A DNA stretch of 7,808 nucleotides from an uncultured Paracoccaceae bacterium (GCA_913054485.1 CAJXHQ010000135.1:1-7808); one strand, 5' to 3'; numbered from the stretch's first letter, positions 1 to 6,313 are shown. Notes: generated by a model not told the origin, from the sequence alone. Program-made: numbers and translations.

Positions 1-1275
1 GCCGCCAAACTGCGCGCCGCGCGCCTGCTGTGGCACCGCATCATGACCGAGTTCGGCGCCAAATCCGAACGCTCCAAAATGCTGCGCACCCATTGCCAGA
101 CCTCGGGCGTGTCCCTGCAGGAGCAGGATCCCTATAACAACGTGGTCCGCACGGCCTACGAGGCGATGTCGGCGGTTCTGGGCGGCACGCAAAGTTTGCA
201 CACCAACGCGCTGGACGAGGCGATTGCGCTGCCCACGGATTTCTCTGCCCGCATCGCCCGCAACACCCAGCTGGTGCTGCAGGAAGAAACCGGCGTCACC
301 AACGTGGTGGACCCGCTGGCCGGCTCCTACTACGTGGAAAGCCTGACCAACGACCTGATCGAACAGGCCTGGGCCCTGATGGAAGAGGTCGAGGAAATGG
401 GCGGCATGACCAAGGCCGTGGAATCCGGCATGCCCAAGCTGCGCATCGAGGAAAGCGCCGCCCGCCGCCAGGCCATGGTGGACCGCGGCGAAGAGGTTGT
501 GGTCGGCGTCAACAAGTACCGCAAGGAAAGTGAAGACCACATCGACATTCTGGATGTGGACAATATGGCGGTGCGCGACAGTCAGATCGCCCGTCTGAAC
601 CAGATGCGCGAGACGCGGGACGAGGCGGCCTGCCAGGCCGCGCTGGACGCGCTGACGGCCTGCGCCAAGGATGGCGGCAACCTGTTGGCGGCAGCTGTTG
701 AAGCGGCGCGCGCGCGGGCCTCTGTGGGGGAAATCAGCATGGCGATGGAAAAGGAATTCGGCCGCCACCGCGCCGAGGTGAAGACTCTGGCCGGCGTCTA
801 CGGCGCGGCTTACGAGGGTGACGAGGGCTTTGCCGCGATCCAGAAGGATATCGAAGGCTTTGCCGAGGAAGAAGGCCGGCGCCCGCGTCTGCTGGTGGTG
901 AAAATGGGCCAGGACGGCCATGACCGCGGAGCCAAGGTGATTGCAACCGCCTTTGCCGACATCGGCTTCGATGTCGATGTGGGCCCCTTGTTCCAGACCC
1001 CGGAAGAAGCCGCGCAGGATGCCATCGACAATGACGTGCATGTCGTCGGGATCTCCAGCCAGGCGGCAGGCCACAAGACGCTGGCGCCGCAGCTGGTCGA
1101 GGCGCTGAAGGCGGCAGGTGCGGAGGATATCATCGTCATCTGCGGCGGGGTGATCCCGCAGCAGGACTATGATTTCCTCTATGAGCGCGGCGTAAAGGCG
1201 ATCTTCGGCCCCGGCACCAATATCCCGGAAGCGGCCCAGGGCATCCTGAAGCTGATCCGCGAGGCCAAGGGCTGA
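1..1275 (+). CDS. Methylmalonyl-CoA mutase, C-terminal 424 residues (5' partial)
   Basis: Adenosylcobalamin-dependent isomerase that converts (R)-methylmalonyl-CoA to succinyl-CoA, the last step feeding propionyl-CoA into the TCA cycle in the cytoplasm. The frame is open from the first base of the window, so the ATG at 43 is internal; roughly 290 N-terminal residues are missing compared with family members of about 710-750. Seen in the sequence: the end of the substrate-binding barrel (RTHCQTSG and [14 protein letters not shown], about window residues 32-70). A linker follows, then the B12-binding domain with [12 protein letters not shown] at 901-936; the cobalt-ligating His codon is 919-921. 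[12 protein letters not shown] and FGPGT also match the family. The B12-domain SxL motif reads SSQ (Q codon 1060-1062), where human and Propionibacterium enzymes have Leu. The protein is of the single-chain type with catalytic and B12 domains together. Ethylmalonyl-CoA mutase was considered, but the [10 protein letters not shown] region is methylmalonyl-type. The gene ends 200 bp before the next one. Confidence 0.96.
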   Translation, partial: AAKLRAARLLWHRIMTEFGAKSERSKMLRTHCQTSGVSLQEQDPYNNVVRTAYEAMSAVLGGTQSLHTNALDEAIALPTDFSARIARNTQLVLQEETGVTNVVDPLAGSYYVESLTNDLIEQAWALMEEVEEMGGMTKAVESGMPKLRIEESAARRQAMVDRGEEVVVGVNKYRKESEDHIDILDVDNMAVRDSQIARLNQMRETRDEAACQAALDALTACAKDGGNLLAAAVEAARARASVGEISMAMEKEFGRHRAEVKTLAGVYGAAYEGDEGFAAIQKDIEGFAEEEGRRPRLLVVKMGQDGHDRGAKVIATAFADIGFDVDVGPLFQTPEEAAQDAIDNDVHVVGISSQAAGHKTLAPQLVEALKAAGAEDIIVICGGVIPQQDYDFLYERGVKAIFGPGTNIPEAAQGILKLIREAKG

Positions 1276-1283
1276 GCCAGGCG

Positions 1284-1375
1284 GTGGCCCCTGGCGGGGC
1301 CGCAGGTCTTGCGCCCCCTTTGAGGCGCGGGCTGGAGGGGGCTGTCTGCCCCCTCTTGAGCCCTGGTGGGCTCAA
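1284..1375 (+). repeat. Block of four consecutive stem-loops after the mutase gene
   Basis: Four inverted repeats follow each other with little spacing. First: 1284-1291 pairs with 1296-1303 (GGCCCC/GGGGCC core plus one G-T wobble and one G-C pair, loop TGGC). Second: 1311-1315 with 1324-1328 (GCGCC/GGCGC). Third: 1335-1342 with 1348-1355 (GAGGGGGC/GCCCCCTC, perfect 8 bp, 5-base loop). Fourth: 1356-1363 with 1368-1375 (TTGAGCCC/GGGCTCAA, perfect 8 bp, loop TGGT), directly abutting the third. No T-run follows any of them, so they are not canonical intrinsic terminators. They may stop or protect the 3' end of the mutase mRNA. The pairing is read directly; any role is inference. Confidence 0.7.
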
Positions 1376-1425
1376 TTCACCCCCGAGGATATTTCCGGAC
1401 AAGTGAAGCTGGGGCAGTTTTCGCG
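1376..1425. other. Intergenic tail resembling a dispersed Rhodobacterales repeat
   Basis: After the fourth hairpin comes a stretch containing CCCCGAGGATATTTCCGGAC (1381-1400), followed by AAGTGAAG. From memory, similar 'CCCGAGGATATTT...GACAAG.TGAAG' strings recur between genes in Rhodobacterales, usually just after GC-rich hairpins. This cannot be confirmed from one copy. No coding potential was seen here, and the short frames that cross this spacer look like shadows. Confidence 0.3.
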
Positions 1426-1453
1426 TTGCGGGCCGCCCTTCCTGCTTTAGGCT
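1426..1453 (+). promoter_or_regulatory. Candidate promoter of the VOC-GNAT operon
   Basis: TTGCGG (1426-1431) and TAGGCT (1448-1453) are separated by 16 bp, a fair sigma-70-type match. This would give a leader of about 15 bases carrying the purine-rich ribosome site AGAGGGGG (1461-1468), 7 bp before the ATG at 1476. The same -10 hexamer, TAGGCT, occurs before the gene at 2604. Consensus reading only. Confidence 0.4.
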
Positions 1454-1475
1454 GGGCGAAAGAGGGGGATGGCGC

Positions 1476-2078
1476 ATGGAGTTGGATCATCTGGCCGTGG
1501 CGGGCGAGAGCCTGGAGGCGGCTGCGGCGCATGTGGAAGAGGCGCTGGGAGTGCCGCTGCAGGCGGGTGGTTCCCACGCCATGTTTGGCACGCACAACCG
1601 GCTGCTGGGGCTGGCAGAGGGGCTCTACCTGGAGGCCATTGCGGTGGACCCGGAGGCGGAGCCGCAGCAGCGGCCGCGCTGGTTTGACCTGGACCGCTTC
1701 AAGGGCCCGCCGCGGATCAGCAACTGGATCTGCCGATGCGGGGATCTGGAAGCTGCCCTGGCCGGACTGCCGGACGCCGCAGGCCAGCCTCTGGCGCTGT
1801 CGCGCGGGGATCTGCGCTGGCGGATGGCGGTGCCCAAGGACGGCATCCTGCCGTTTCAGAACATGTTCCCGGCCTTGATCGAATGGCAGGGGGGGCACCC
1901 TGCGCCGCGGCTGACGCAGCGGGGCTGTGCGCTGCGCCGGCTGGTGGTCGCGCATCCGCAGGCAGCCGCGCTCTGCAAAATGCTGGGCCTGCGGGATGGG
2001 CGGGTGGTATTCGAGGCTGGCAGGGGCGGCTATGAGGCGGAATTCGACACCCCGCATGGGCTGAGGGTCTTGCGGTGA
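1476..2078 (+). CDS. VOC-family (glyoxalase-like) protein
   Basis: A 200-residue cytoplasmic protein that looks like the Glyoxalase_3-type branch of the vicinal-oxygen-chelate superfamily, in which paired beta-alpha-beta-beta-beta units form a metal-binding cup for ring-opening, isomerisation or thiol-transfer chemistry. Visible features: LDHLAVAG at residues 3-10 with candidate metal ligand His5, GTHNRLLGL (residues 38-46, His40), YLEAIAVDP with Glu53, and a second half with FPALIEWQGGHP (130-141). The N-terminal His and the Glu fit the usual 2-His/1-Glu pattern, but the exact ligands are my assignment. The start is supported by AGAGGGGG 7 bp upstream; an ATG at 1469 is in another frame. The last base pairs overlap the GNAT gene, so the two are probably co-translated. 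Substrate unknown. It lies beside methylmalonyl-CoA mutase, but its length and motifs do not fit methylmalonyl-CoA epimerase, which is also a VOC protein and about 130-150 residues long. Confidence 0.85.
   Translation: MELDHLAVAGESLEAAAAHVEEALGVPLQAGGSHAMFGTHNRLLGLAEGLYLEAIAVDPEAEPQQRPRWFDLDRFKGPPRISNWICRCGDLEAALAGLPDAAGQPLALSRGDLRWRMAVPKDGILPFQNMFPALIEWQGGHPAPRLTQRGCALRRLVVAHPQAAALCKMLGLRDGRVVFEAGRGGYEAEFDTPHGLRVLR
2063..2078 (+). promoter_or_regulatory. Ribosome site and GTGA stop/start overlap that fix the GNAT start
   Basis: GAGGG at 2063-2067 lies 7 bp before a GTG start (2075-2077). This GTG overlaps the TGA stop of the VOC gene (2076-2078) by a 4-base GTGA. The spacing, and the protein beginning MIIRRAE as expected for a GNAT first strand, make this the likely start despite the non-ATG codon. 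The arrangement is typical of translational coupling. Confidence 0.75.
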
Positions 2079-2572
2079 TCATCCGGCGGGCAGAGGCGGG
2101 CGATGCGGAGGCCCTGGCCGGAATTCACAGGTATTACGTGCGCGAAACGCTGGTGACCTTCACGACCGAGGAAAAGCCCCTGAAGCACTGGCAGGAGGGA
2201 CTTCGAAACGGGCCGCCGGTCTTCCTGGCAGTGGCGGCGGGCAAGGTGCTGGGCTATGGCACCTATGGAGCGTTCCGTGCCGGTCCCGGCTATGCGCGGA
2301 CGGCGGAACACTCGGTCTACCTGGCACCGGGGGAAACCGGCCGCGGCGCGGGGCGCAGGCTGCTGGCGGCGGTGGAGGCCGCTGCGGCGGCGGCCGGTAT
2401 TGAAGTCATGGTTGCGGGGATCAGCGGGGCAAACCCGGAGGCCGTGGCGTTTCATGCGCGGCTTGGTTACCGCGAAACAGGGCGGCTGGTGAAGGTGGGG
2501 CAGAAGGCGGGCCGCCGCCTGGACCTTGTGCTGATGCAGAAGAATTTGCCGCAGGGCGGCGATCCGGGCTGA
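2075..2572 (+). CDS. GNAT N-acetyltransferase, phosphinothricin acetyltransferase-like
   Basis: A 165-residue acetyl-CoA-dependent N-acetyltransferase of the Pat/Bar-like subgroup. The fold can be followed throughout: first strand IIRRAEAGD (2-10), YVRETLVTF (21-29) as in the Bar/Pat substrate side, AEHSVYLAP (77-85) with Glu78 in the place of the family's active-site Glu, and the acetyl-CoA pyrophosphate loop GRGAGRRLL (89-97). NPEAVAFHARLGY (120-132) supplies the conserved His127 and the terminal motif-B strand. Members acetylate phosphinothricin, methionine sulfoximine or related amino-acid analogues and small amines; the natural substrate here cannot be read from sequence. The start is GTG, see the overlap entry. 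It is the second gene of a pair with the VOC protein. Its stop codon is embedded in the -35 element of the next gene. An alanine-rich stretch (about 99-108) is notable only for base composition. Confidence 0.88.
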   Translation: MIIRRAEAGDAEALAGIHRYYVRETLVTFTTEEKPLKHWQEGLRNGPPVFLAVAAGKVLGYGTYGAFRAGPGYARTAEHSVYLAPGETGRGAGRRLLAAVEAAAAAAGIEVMVAGISGANPEAVAFHARLGYRETGRLVKVGQKAGRRLDLVLMQKNLPQGGDPG

Positions 2573-2597
2573 CAGAGGCGTGAAACCGGTCTAGGCT
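2569..2597 (+). promoter_or_regulatory. Promoter of the co-chaperone gene, likely leaderless
   Basis: CTGACA (2569-2574, five of six to TTGACA) and TAGGCT (2592-2597) are exactly 17 bp apart. The -35 element overlaps the GNAT stop codon (2570-2572). Only 6 bases separate the -10 from the ATG at 2604, so a start site 7 bases downstream would be the A of the ATG itself. No good Shine-Dalgarno is present, only an AGG inside the -10. Motif match is direct; the leaderless reading is inference. Confidence 0.55.
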
Positions 2598-2603
2598 TGT
2601 GGC

Positions 2604-3303
2604 ATGTCTTTGTGGACCCGGATATCCGATGCGCTGGCGGCACTTTCCAGTGGTGAAAGCCTGACCCAGGTTTTTGATCGGCTGCGCGCGCCGCCCGAGC
2701 GCTCCGTTGCTTTTGCCATTGCTGTGATCGCGCTGGGGGCCAAGATGGCCAAGGCCGACGGGCAGGTCACCCGTGATGAGGTGACCGCCTTTTCGCGAGG
2801 TCTTTCAGATCGCCCGCGAGGACGAAGTGGGGGCTGCCAAGGTTTTCGATATGGCGCGCACCGATGTGGCGGGCTACCGGGATTATGCGCGCAAGATCGC
2901 GGGCATGTTCGAACAGGATCCGGTCACGTTGAACGACCTCATGGAGGGGCTGTTCCACATCGCCATGGCGGACGGATTCTACCACCCCGGCGAAAACGCT
3001 TTCCTGGAGAATGTGGCGGATATTTTCGGGCTGGATGATCTGCATTTCAACGCGCTGCGGGCCAGGTTCGTGCCGGATGCGCCAAAGGATCCCTTTACCG
3101 TGCTGGGTGTGGCGCGGGGCACACCGAAGGAGGAGATCCGCAAGGCCTGGCGCCAGCTGGTGCGTGAGACCCACCCGGATGCCACGATTGCCCGTGGTGT
3201 GCCGGAGGAGGCCGTGCGGCTGGCGGAAAAGCGGATGATCGACATCAACCGGGCCTGGGACGAGATCAACGGGTGCTGCGGCAATGCGGCTGGCAACTTA
3301 TAA
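2604..3303 (+). pseudogene. DjlA-like co-chaperone (TerB + J domain), split by one-base frameshift
   Basis: The ATG at 2604 opens a TerB-like helical domain (AKMAKADGQVTRDEVTAF), then the frame is lost. The original frame runs on in unrelated sequence to a TGA at 3036-3038. The true continuation, starting FREVFQIAREDE, lies one base further on and runs to TAA at 3301-3303. Removing one T from the TTTT run at 2790-2793 restores a single 232-residue protein. In it, a TerB-like region with two acidic motifs (KADG and MADGFYHPGENAFL) is followed by a J domain at about residues 163-229, with the Hsp70-stimulating HPD at 190-192 (codons 3172-3180). Such proteins recruit DnaK; no membrane anchor is visible, unlike E. 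coli DjlA. The second half has an internal ATG at 2827 but no evident ribosome site. Either the gene is inactivated or the extra T is a sequencing error; a programmed shift looks unlikely because no stop, rare codon or stimulatory element is apparent at the site. Confidence 0.85.
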
Positions 3304-4279
3304 CGTTGAGTGGTTCGAATCCCTCTTTGACCAGCAGGACCGCCTGCGGGCCGACGGCGAATGGTCGGGCCGGCAGGATGTGACCCGTGCTGAACAGGCG
3401 GCGGCACTGGCGCTGGTGTTCCGGCGGCTGGATGCGGATGCGGTCATGGTGGTCGAAGCCCCGAACAGCGGCAAACACCAGGACTGCGTGCGGGCGCTTG
3501 AAGGCTTTGCCGCTCACTACGGGCTGCGCACCAGCCGGGCGGTGATGGGCTTTGCCAATGATACCCAGCAGGAAATCGCACTGCTTTATGATCCGGATGT
3601 GCTGACGCCGGTGCACGATCCGCAGGAGGAACGGGAAGCGCCGCGGTTTGACGGTGTCTTCGGCATCGATCTCGATATTGATTCCGCAAAGGACAAGGTG
3701 GTGTTTTCCAAGCCGCCGCTGGAGCTGGCGGTGGAAACGGCGGCTGGCAGCCGGTTCCGGATGATCGGCGCGCATCTGAAATCCAAGGTGCCCCATGGCA
3801 CGCAGGGGGAAGATGCCAAGATCCGGAAATCCATTGCAAACCGGCGCAAGCAACTGGCACAGGCGGTCTGGCTGCGCCGCCGGATTGACAGTCTCTTGGC
3901 TGCCGGAGAGCAGCTGATGGTAATGGGCGACCTCAACGACGGGCCGGGGCTGGATGAGTATGAACGGCTCTTCGGGCGGTCTTCGGTGGAAATCGTCATG
4001 GGCGATGATCTGTTCGATCCGCACGCGCGCAAGGCGCTGCAGCCGCGCTCGCAGGCTTTTCCCAGTTCAGCCCGGTTCTACAACCCTGAGACCAAGCGCT
4101 TTTTCCGCGCGCTTCTGGACTATGTGATGATTTCCGCGGGCCTGATGGCGCTGCGCCCTGAGTGGCGGATCTGGCACCCCTTCGAGGATGAGGAATGCTA
4201 TAGTGACCCCGATCTGCGCGAGGCGCTTTTGACGGCATCGGACCATTTTCCGGTAAGCCTTGACCTGGAGCTGACTTAA
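3284..4279 (+). CDS. Endonuclease/exonuclease/phosphatase-family hydrolase
   Basis: A 331-residue metal-dependent phosphodiesterase or phosphatase of the DNase I/exonuclease III/inositol-phosphatase superfamily. All family motifs are in order: YNVEWF (residues 6-11, Asn7), VVEAPN with metal-binding Glu58, IGAHLKSK with His164, GDLNDG with Asp216 and Asn218, LLDYVMIS with Asp279, and the terminal SDHFPV with the Asp320-His321 pair. An intact active site is therefore predicted. There is no signal peptide: the first strand MRLATYNVEW begins at once, which supports this start. The start lies 20 bp inside the end of the co-chaperone gene in another frame, with only a weak ribosome site, so translation is probably coupled to the upstream gene. 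The frameshift there would make ribosomes stop about 245 bp earlier and could lower expression. Whether the substrate is DNA, RNA, a phosphoinositide-like lipid or a nucleotide cannot be decided from the sequence. Confidence 0.87.
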   Translation: MRLATYNVEWFESLFDQQDRLRADGEWSGRQDVTRAEQAAALALVFRRLDADAVMVVEAPNSGKHQDCVRALEGFAAHYGLRTSRAVMGFANDTQQEIALLYDPDVLTPVHDPQEEREAPRFDGVFGIDLDIDSAKDKVVFSKPPLELAVETAAGSRFRMIGAHLKSKVPHGTQGEDAKIRKSIANRRKQLAQAVWLRRRIDSLLAAGEQLMVMGDLNDGPGLDEYERLFGRSSVEIVMGDDLFDPHARKALQPRSQAFPSSARFYNPETKRFFRALLDYVMISAGLMALRPEWRIWHPFEDEECYSDPDLREALLTASDHFPVSLDLELT

Positions 4280-4297
4280 ACCTGTGCGGAAAGCGCT

Positions 4298-4303
4298 TAT
4301 ATC
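4298..4303 (+). promoter_or_regulatory. Weak candidate -10 element before the small secreted protein
   Basis: TATATC lies 6 bases before the ATG at 4310, the same geometry as the TAGGCT before the gene at 2604, and there is no Shine-Dalgarno (the bases between are pyrimidine-rich). The -35 region is poor (CTTAAA at 4275-4280 with a 17-bp spacer). Could be a leaderless promoter or chance. Confidence 0.25.
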
Positions 4304-4309
4304 CTTCTC

Positions 4310-4690
4310 ATGAAACAGATTCTCATACCCGTTTTCGCGGCCGCCCTGGCGGCCTCCCCGGTTCAGGCGGACGATGCGCCGAAAGGTGAGGGCGATGCCC
4401 AGAGCCTGATGGAGCAGGGCATTGAACTGTTCTGGGAGGGCTTGCGCCAGGAGATGGAGCCGGCGCTGGAAGATCTGCAGGGGCTGGCAGAGACCATCGG
4501 CCCCTCGATGCAGGAATTCTGGGCCGATATGGGCCCTGCCTTGGCCGACATTGCATCCCAAGTGGAGGATTGGAGCGTCTACGAGATGCCGGAGATCCTG
4601 CCCAACGGCGATATCATCATCCGCCGCAAGCCGGAGGAGAAAGCCGCGCCGCAGGAAGAGACCCCGCCGGGCGGCACCACCGATATCTAG
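4310..4690 (+). CDS. Small secreted protein of unknown function
   Basis: A 126-residue protein with a clear Sec signal peptide: MKQ, a hydrophobic core ILIPVFAAALAA, and SPVQA followed by DD, giving predicted cleavage after Ala20. There is no lipobox Cys, so a soluble periplasmic location is likely. The mature part is acidic and probably helical to about residue 85 (LMEQGIELFWEGLRQEMEPA and onwards, with regularly spaced Leu/Met/Trp). A short WSVYEMPEILPNGDIIIRRK segment follows, suggesting a final beta hairpin, then a disordered tail rich in Pro, Glu and Lys. I recall homologues in Roseobacter-group genomes labelled 'AAA+ family ATPase', but no Walker motif exists here and the protein is far too small, so that name should not be used. 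It starts 30 bp after the hydrolase gene and its stop overlaps that of ppx on the other strand. Function not recognised. Confidence 0.75.
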   Translation: MKQILIPVFAAALAASPVQADDAPKGEGDAQSLMEQGIELFWEGLRQEMEPALEDLQGLAETIGPSMQEFWADMGPALADIASQVEDWSVYEMPEILPNGDIIIRRKPEEKAAPQEETPPGGTTDI

Positions 4691-6234
4691 CGGCGGGCGA
4701 TTTTAACCGAGACGTCGGCCTCCAGCGCATTGGCCAGCGAGCGCAGGCGGGATTCAGCGACCTCGCCATACAGCGGCTCCAGTCTGGCGGGCAGGGTCAG
4801 GTGCAGCACGCGTTTGCGCGGCTGCCAGTTGAGCGTGCCGATGTCGCTGTCCTGCGTCACCATCAGCATTGCGCCGAAACGCATTGCCTTGCCCAGCACT
4901 TCGGCTTCGTGGCGGCCTCTTTCGTCCAACAGGTCATACAGGTTTTCAAAGGAGGTGCCCTGCCGCTTGTTGCGGTAGCGGTGCAGCAGCGCGAGGCCGA
5001 GGAAGACGCGCTCGGAATGTTTCAGCCCGCCCAGATTGGCACGGGTGGCGTTCTCGAAACAGACCTCGGCACGGTAATCGGGATGGGCACGCCAGCTGAC
5101 ATCATGCAGCAGGCAGGCGGCCTCAACCAGGCGGCGGCGCGCTGGCGGGGTGGTGCGGAACAGCGGTTTGACGAAATCGTGCAGCGTGGCCCCGAAACCG
5201 GGCAGGCGGGATTCCTTGGCTTCAGCCACCCGGCAGGCTTCGATCAGCGGGTCGAGGTCCCGGATGCGCTGGGGCATCTGCTCGTACAGCAGGCCTTCGC
5301 GGATGCCATAGGAGGAAACGGCGATATCCTTGGGTTTGAAGGTGCGGATCAGCCGCGCCAGCACATCGGCGGCAAAGGGCACCAGCGACATCCGGCTGGA
5401 CGAGGTGCCGGTCTCGCCGCGCAGCCTGTCCAGGTCGGCTTTTTCGATGAACTTGATGGTGTCGCGGACGTCCTTGGCGGTCATCCGGTATTCGTGCAGC
5501 ACTTTCAGCGGGTAGCCGCGGCGGTGCATGTCGATGCGGGCAATGGCACGCCAGCTGCCCCCGACCAGGAACAGGCGGTCCTTCTGCGGGCCCATCTCTT
5601 CGCGCAAACCGGCGATGACCTCTTTGATATGCGCTTTGCGGCCTTTGCGCCCGCCTTTGACGTCGCGCAGCTTCAGCGGTCCCAGCGAGGAGGTCACACG
5701 TTTGCCGACCTCGCCGTCCTGGATTTCCGCCAGCTCCATCGAGGAGCCGCCGATATCGCAGACCAGCCCGTAGGAGCCGGGCCAGCCCAGCAGCACGCCC
5801 TGGGCCGAAAGCCGCGCCTCTTCCGCGCCATCGATCACATGGATCTTCAGCCCGGTCTCGCGCAGCACCTCATCGCAGAAGTCGGGCCCGTCGCTGGCGT
5901 CGCGCACCGCCGCGGTGGCGACGATGGTCAGGGGCGGCAGGCGCATGCCCTTGGCCAGATGCTGGAAGCGGCGCAGCGCGTTCAGCGCGCGGATGCGGCC
6001 CTCGGGGCTGAGCGTGCCGGTCTCGGAGAGGCCCGCCCCCAGCGCACACATGATCTTTTCGTTGTAGAAATAGGCAGGGCTGCGGGCCGCGCCGTCGAAG
6101 ACAACCAGCCGGACCGAGTTCGATCCCACGTCGACCACGCCGACCCGCGACAGAGCGCGGGTATCCGGGTCTTCGAACAGCGGGCGGCCGAAAGGGCCCC
6201 AATCGGTCGCGGCGGGCGGCGGTGTCACGTTCAT
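4687..6234 (-). CDS. ppx: Ppx/GppA-family exopolyphosphatase
   Basis: A 515-residue cytoplasmic phosphatase of the sugar-kinase/Hsp70/actin fold that removes terminal phosphate from polyphosphate and may also hydrolyse pppGpp. Motifs in order: VGVVDVGSNSVRLVV (31-45, phosphate loop 1), ATAAVRDASD (106-115), GAEEARLSAQGV (136-147, catalytic Glu candidate 138 or 139), and CDIGGSSMEL (159-168, phosphate loop 2). SYGIREGLLYE (308-318) follows, then a C-terminal HD-like region with LLHDVSWRAH (375-384). About 30 residues precede the catalytic fold (including GPFGRPLF), which I recall from Rhodobacterales members. The ATG at 6234 has AGGA 6 bases upstream (complement of 6241-6244). The gene follows hda on the same strand after 86 bp and ends tail to tail with the small secreted protein, sharing CTAG. 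A 629-codon plus-strand open frame across the gene is a composition shadow. Confidence in family is very high; polyphosphate versus pppGpp preference is not decidable. Confidence 0.95.
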   Translation of the reverse strand: MNVTPPPAATDWGPFGRPLFEDPDTRALSRVGVVDVGSNSVRLVVFDGAARSPAYFYNEKIMCALGAGLSETGTLSPEGRIRALNALRRFQHLAKGMRLPPLTIVATAAVRDASDGPDFCDEVLRETGLKIHVIDGAEEARLSAQGVLLGWPGSYGLVCDIGGSSMELAEIQDGEVGKRVTSSLGPLKLRDVKGGRKGRKAHIKEVIAGLREEMGPQKDRLFLVGGSWRAIARIDMHRRGYPLKVLHEYRMTAKDVRDTIKFIEKADLDRLRGETGTSSSRMSLVPFAADVLARLIRTFKPKDIAVSSYGIREGLLYEQMPQRIRDLDPLIEACRVAEAKESRLPGFGATLHDFVKPLFRTTPPARRRLVEAACLLHDVSWRAHPDYRAEVCFENATRANLGGLKHSERVFLGLALLHRYRNKRQGTSFENLYDLLDERGRHEAEVLGKAMRFGAMLMVTQDSDIGTLNWQPRKRVLHLTLPARLEPLYGEVAESRLRSLANALEADVSVKIARR

Positions 6235-6307
6235 GGGCGGTCCTGTTGGAGTGGTCGTTGGTCAGGATGCAAAAGCGCCGGTTTCGGTAGGGTTACCACG
6301 GCGGCAG

Positions 6308-6313
6308 ATTATC
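6308..6313 (-). promoter_or_regulatory. Candidate -10 element for ppx
   Basis: On the minus strand the hda-ppx gap contains GATAAT (five of six to TATAAT), just downstream of the hda stop codon and 73 bases before the ppx ATG. The best -35 is weak (AAGACA, complement of 6329-6334, spacer 15). It could give ppx its own transcript in addition to read-through from hda. No terminator hairpin was seen in the 86-bp gap. Confidence 0.35.

Noticed and set aside
1335..1375. Canonical intrinsic terminator
   Set aside because: The stems are strong, but no run of T follows either of the last two hairpins or the earlier ones.
1366..1878. Plus-strand open frame starting in the spacer and overlapping the VOC gene
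   Set aside because: Its translation is Trp/Arg-rich without family motifs; the VOC frame at 1476 has a ribosome site and recognisable domain.
1377..2057. Minus-strand 226-codon frame opposite the VOC gene
   Set aside because: Composition shadow of the VOC coding strand; no motif, no ribosome site seen.
1476..2078. VOC protein as the methylmalonyl-CoA epimerase partner of the mutase
   Set aside because: At 200 residues it is longer than the epimerase, its motifs fit the Glyoxalase_3-like branch, and hairpins plus a separate promoter lie between it and the mutase gene.
2787..2799. Programmed +1 frameshift in the co-chaperone gene
   Set aside because: There is no stop or rare codon after TTT, no upstream Shine-Dalgarno-like stimulator and no obvious downstream stem; a mutation or sequencing error is simpler.
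2604..3038. A complete 144-residue protein from the first co-chaperone frame
   Set aside because: After about residue 62 the translation is Gly/Arg-rich nonsense, while the adjacent frame continues the TerB/J-domain protein exactly.
3266..4032. Minus-strand frames of 148-252 codons opposite the hydrolase gene
   Set aside because: They lie opposite a gene with every family catalytic motif and show His/Arg/Pro-rich shadow composition.
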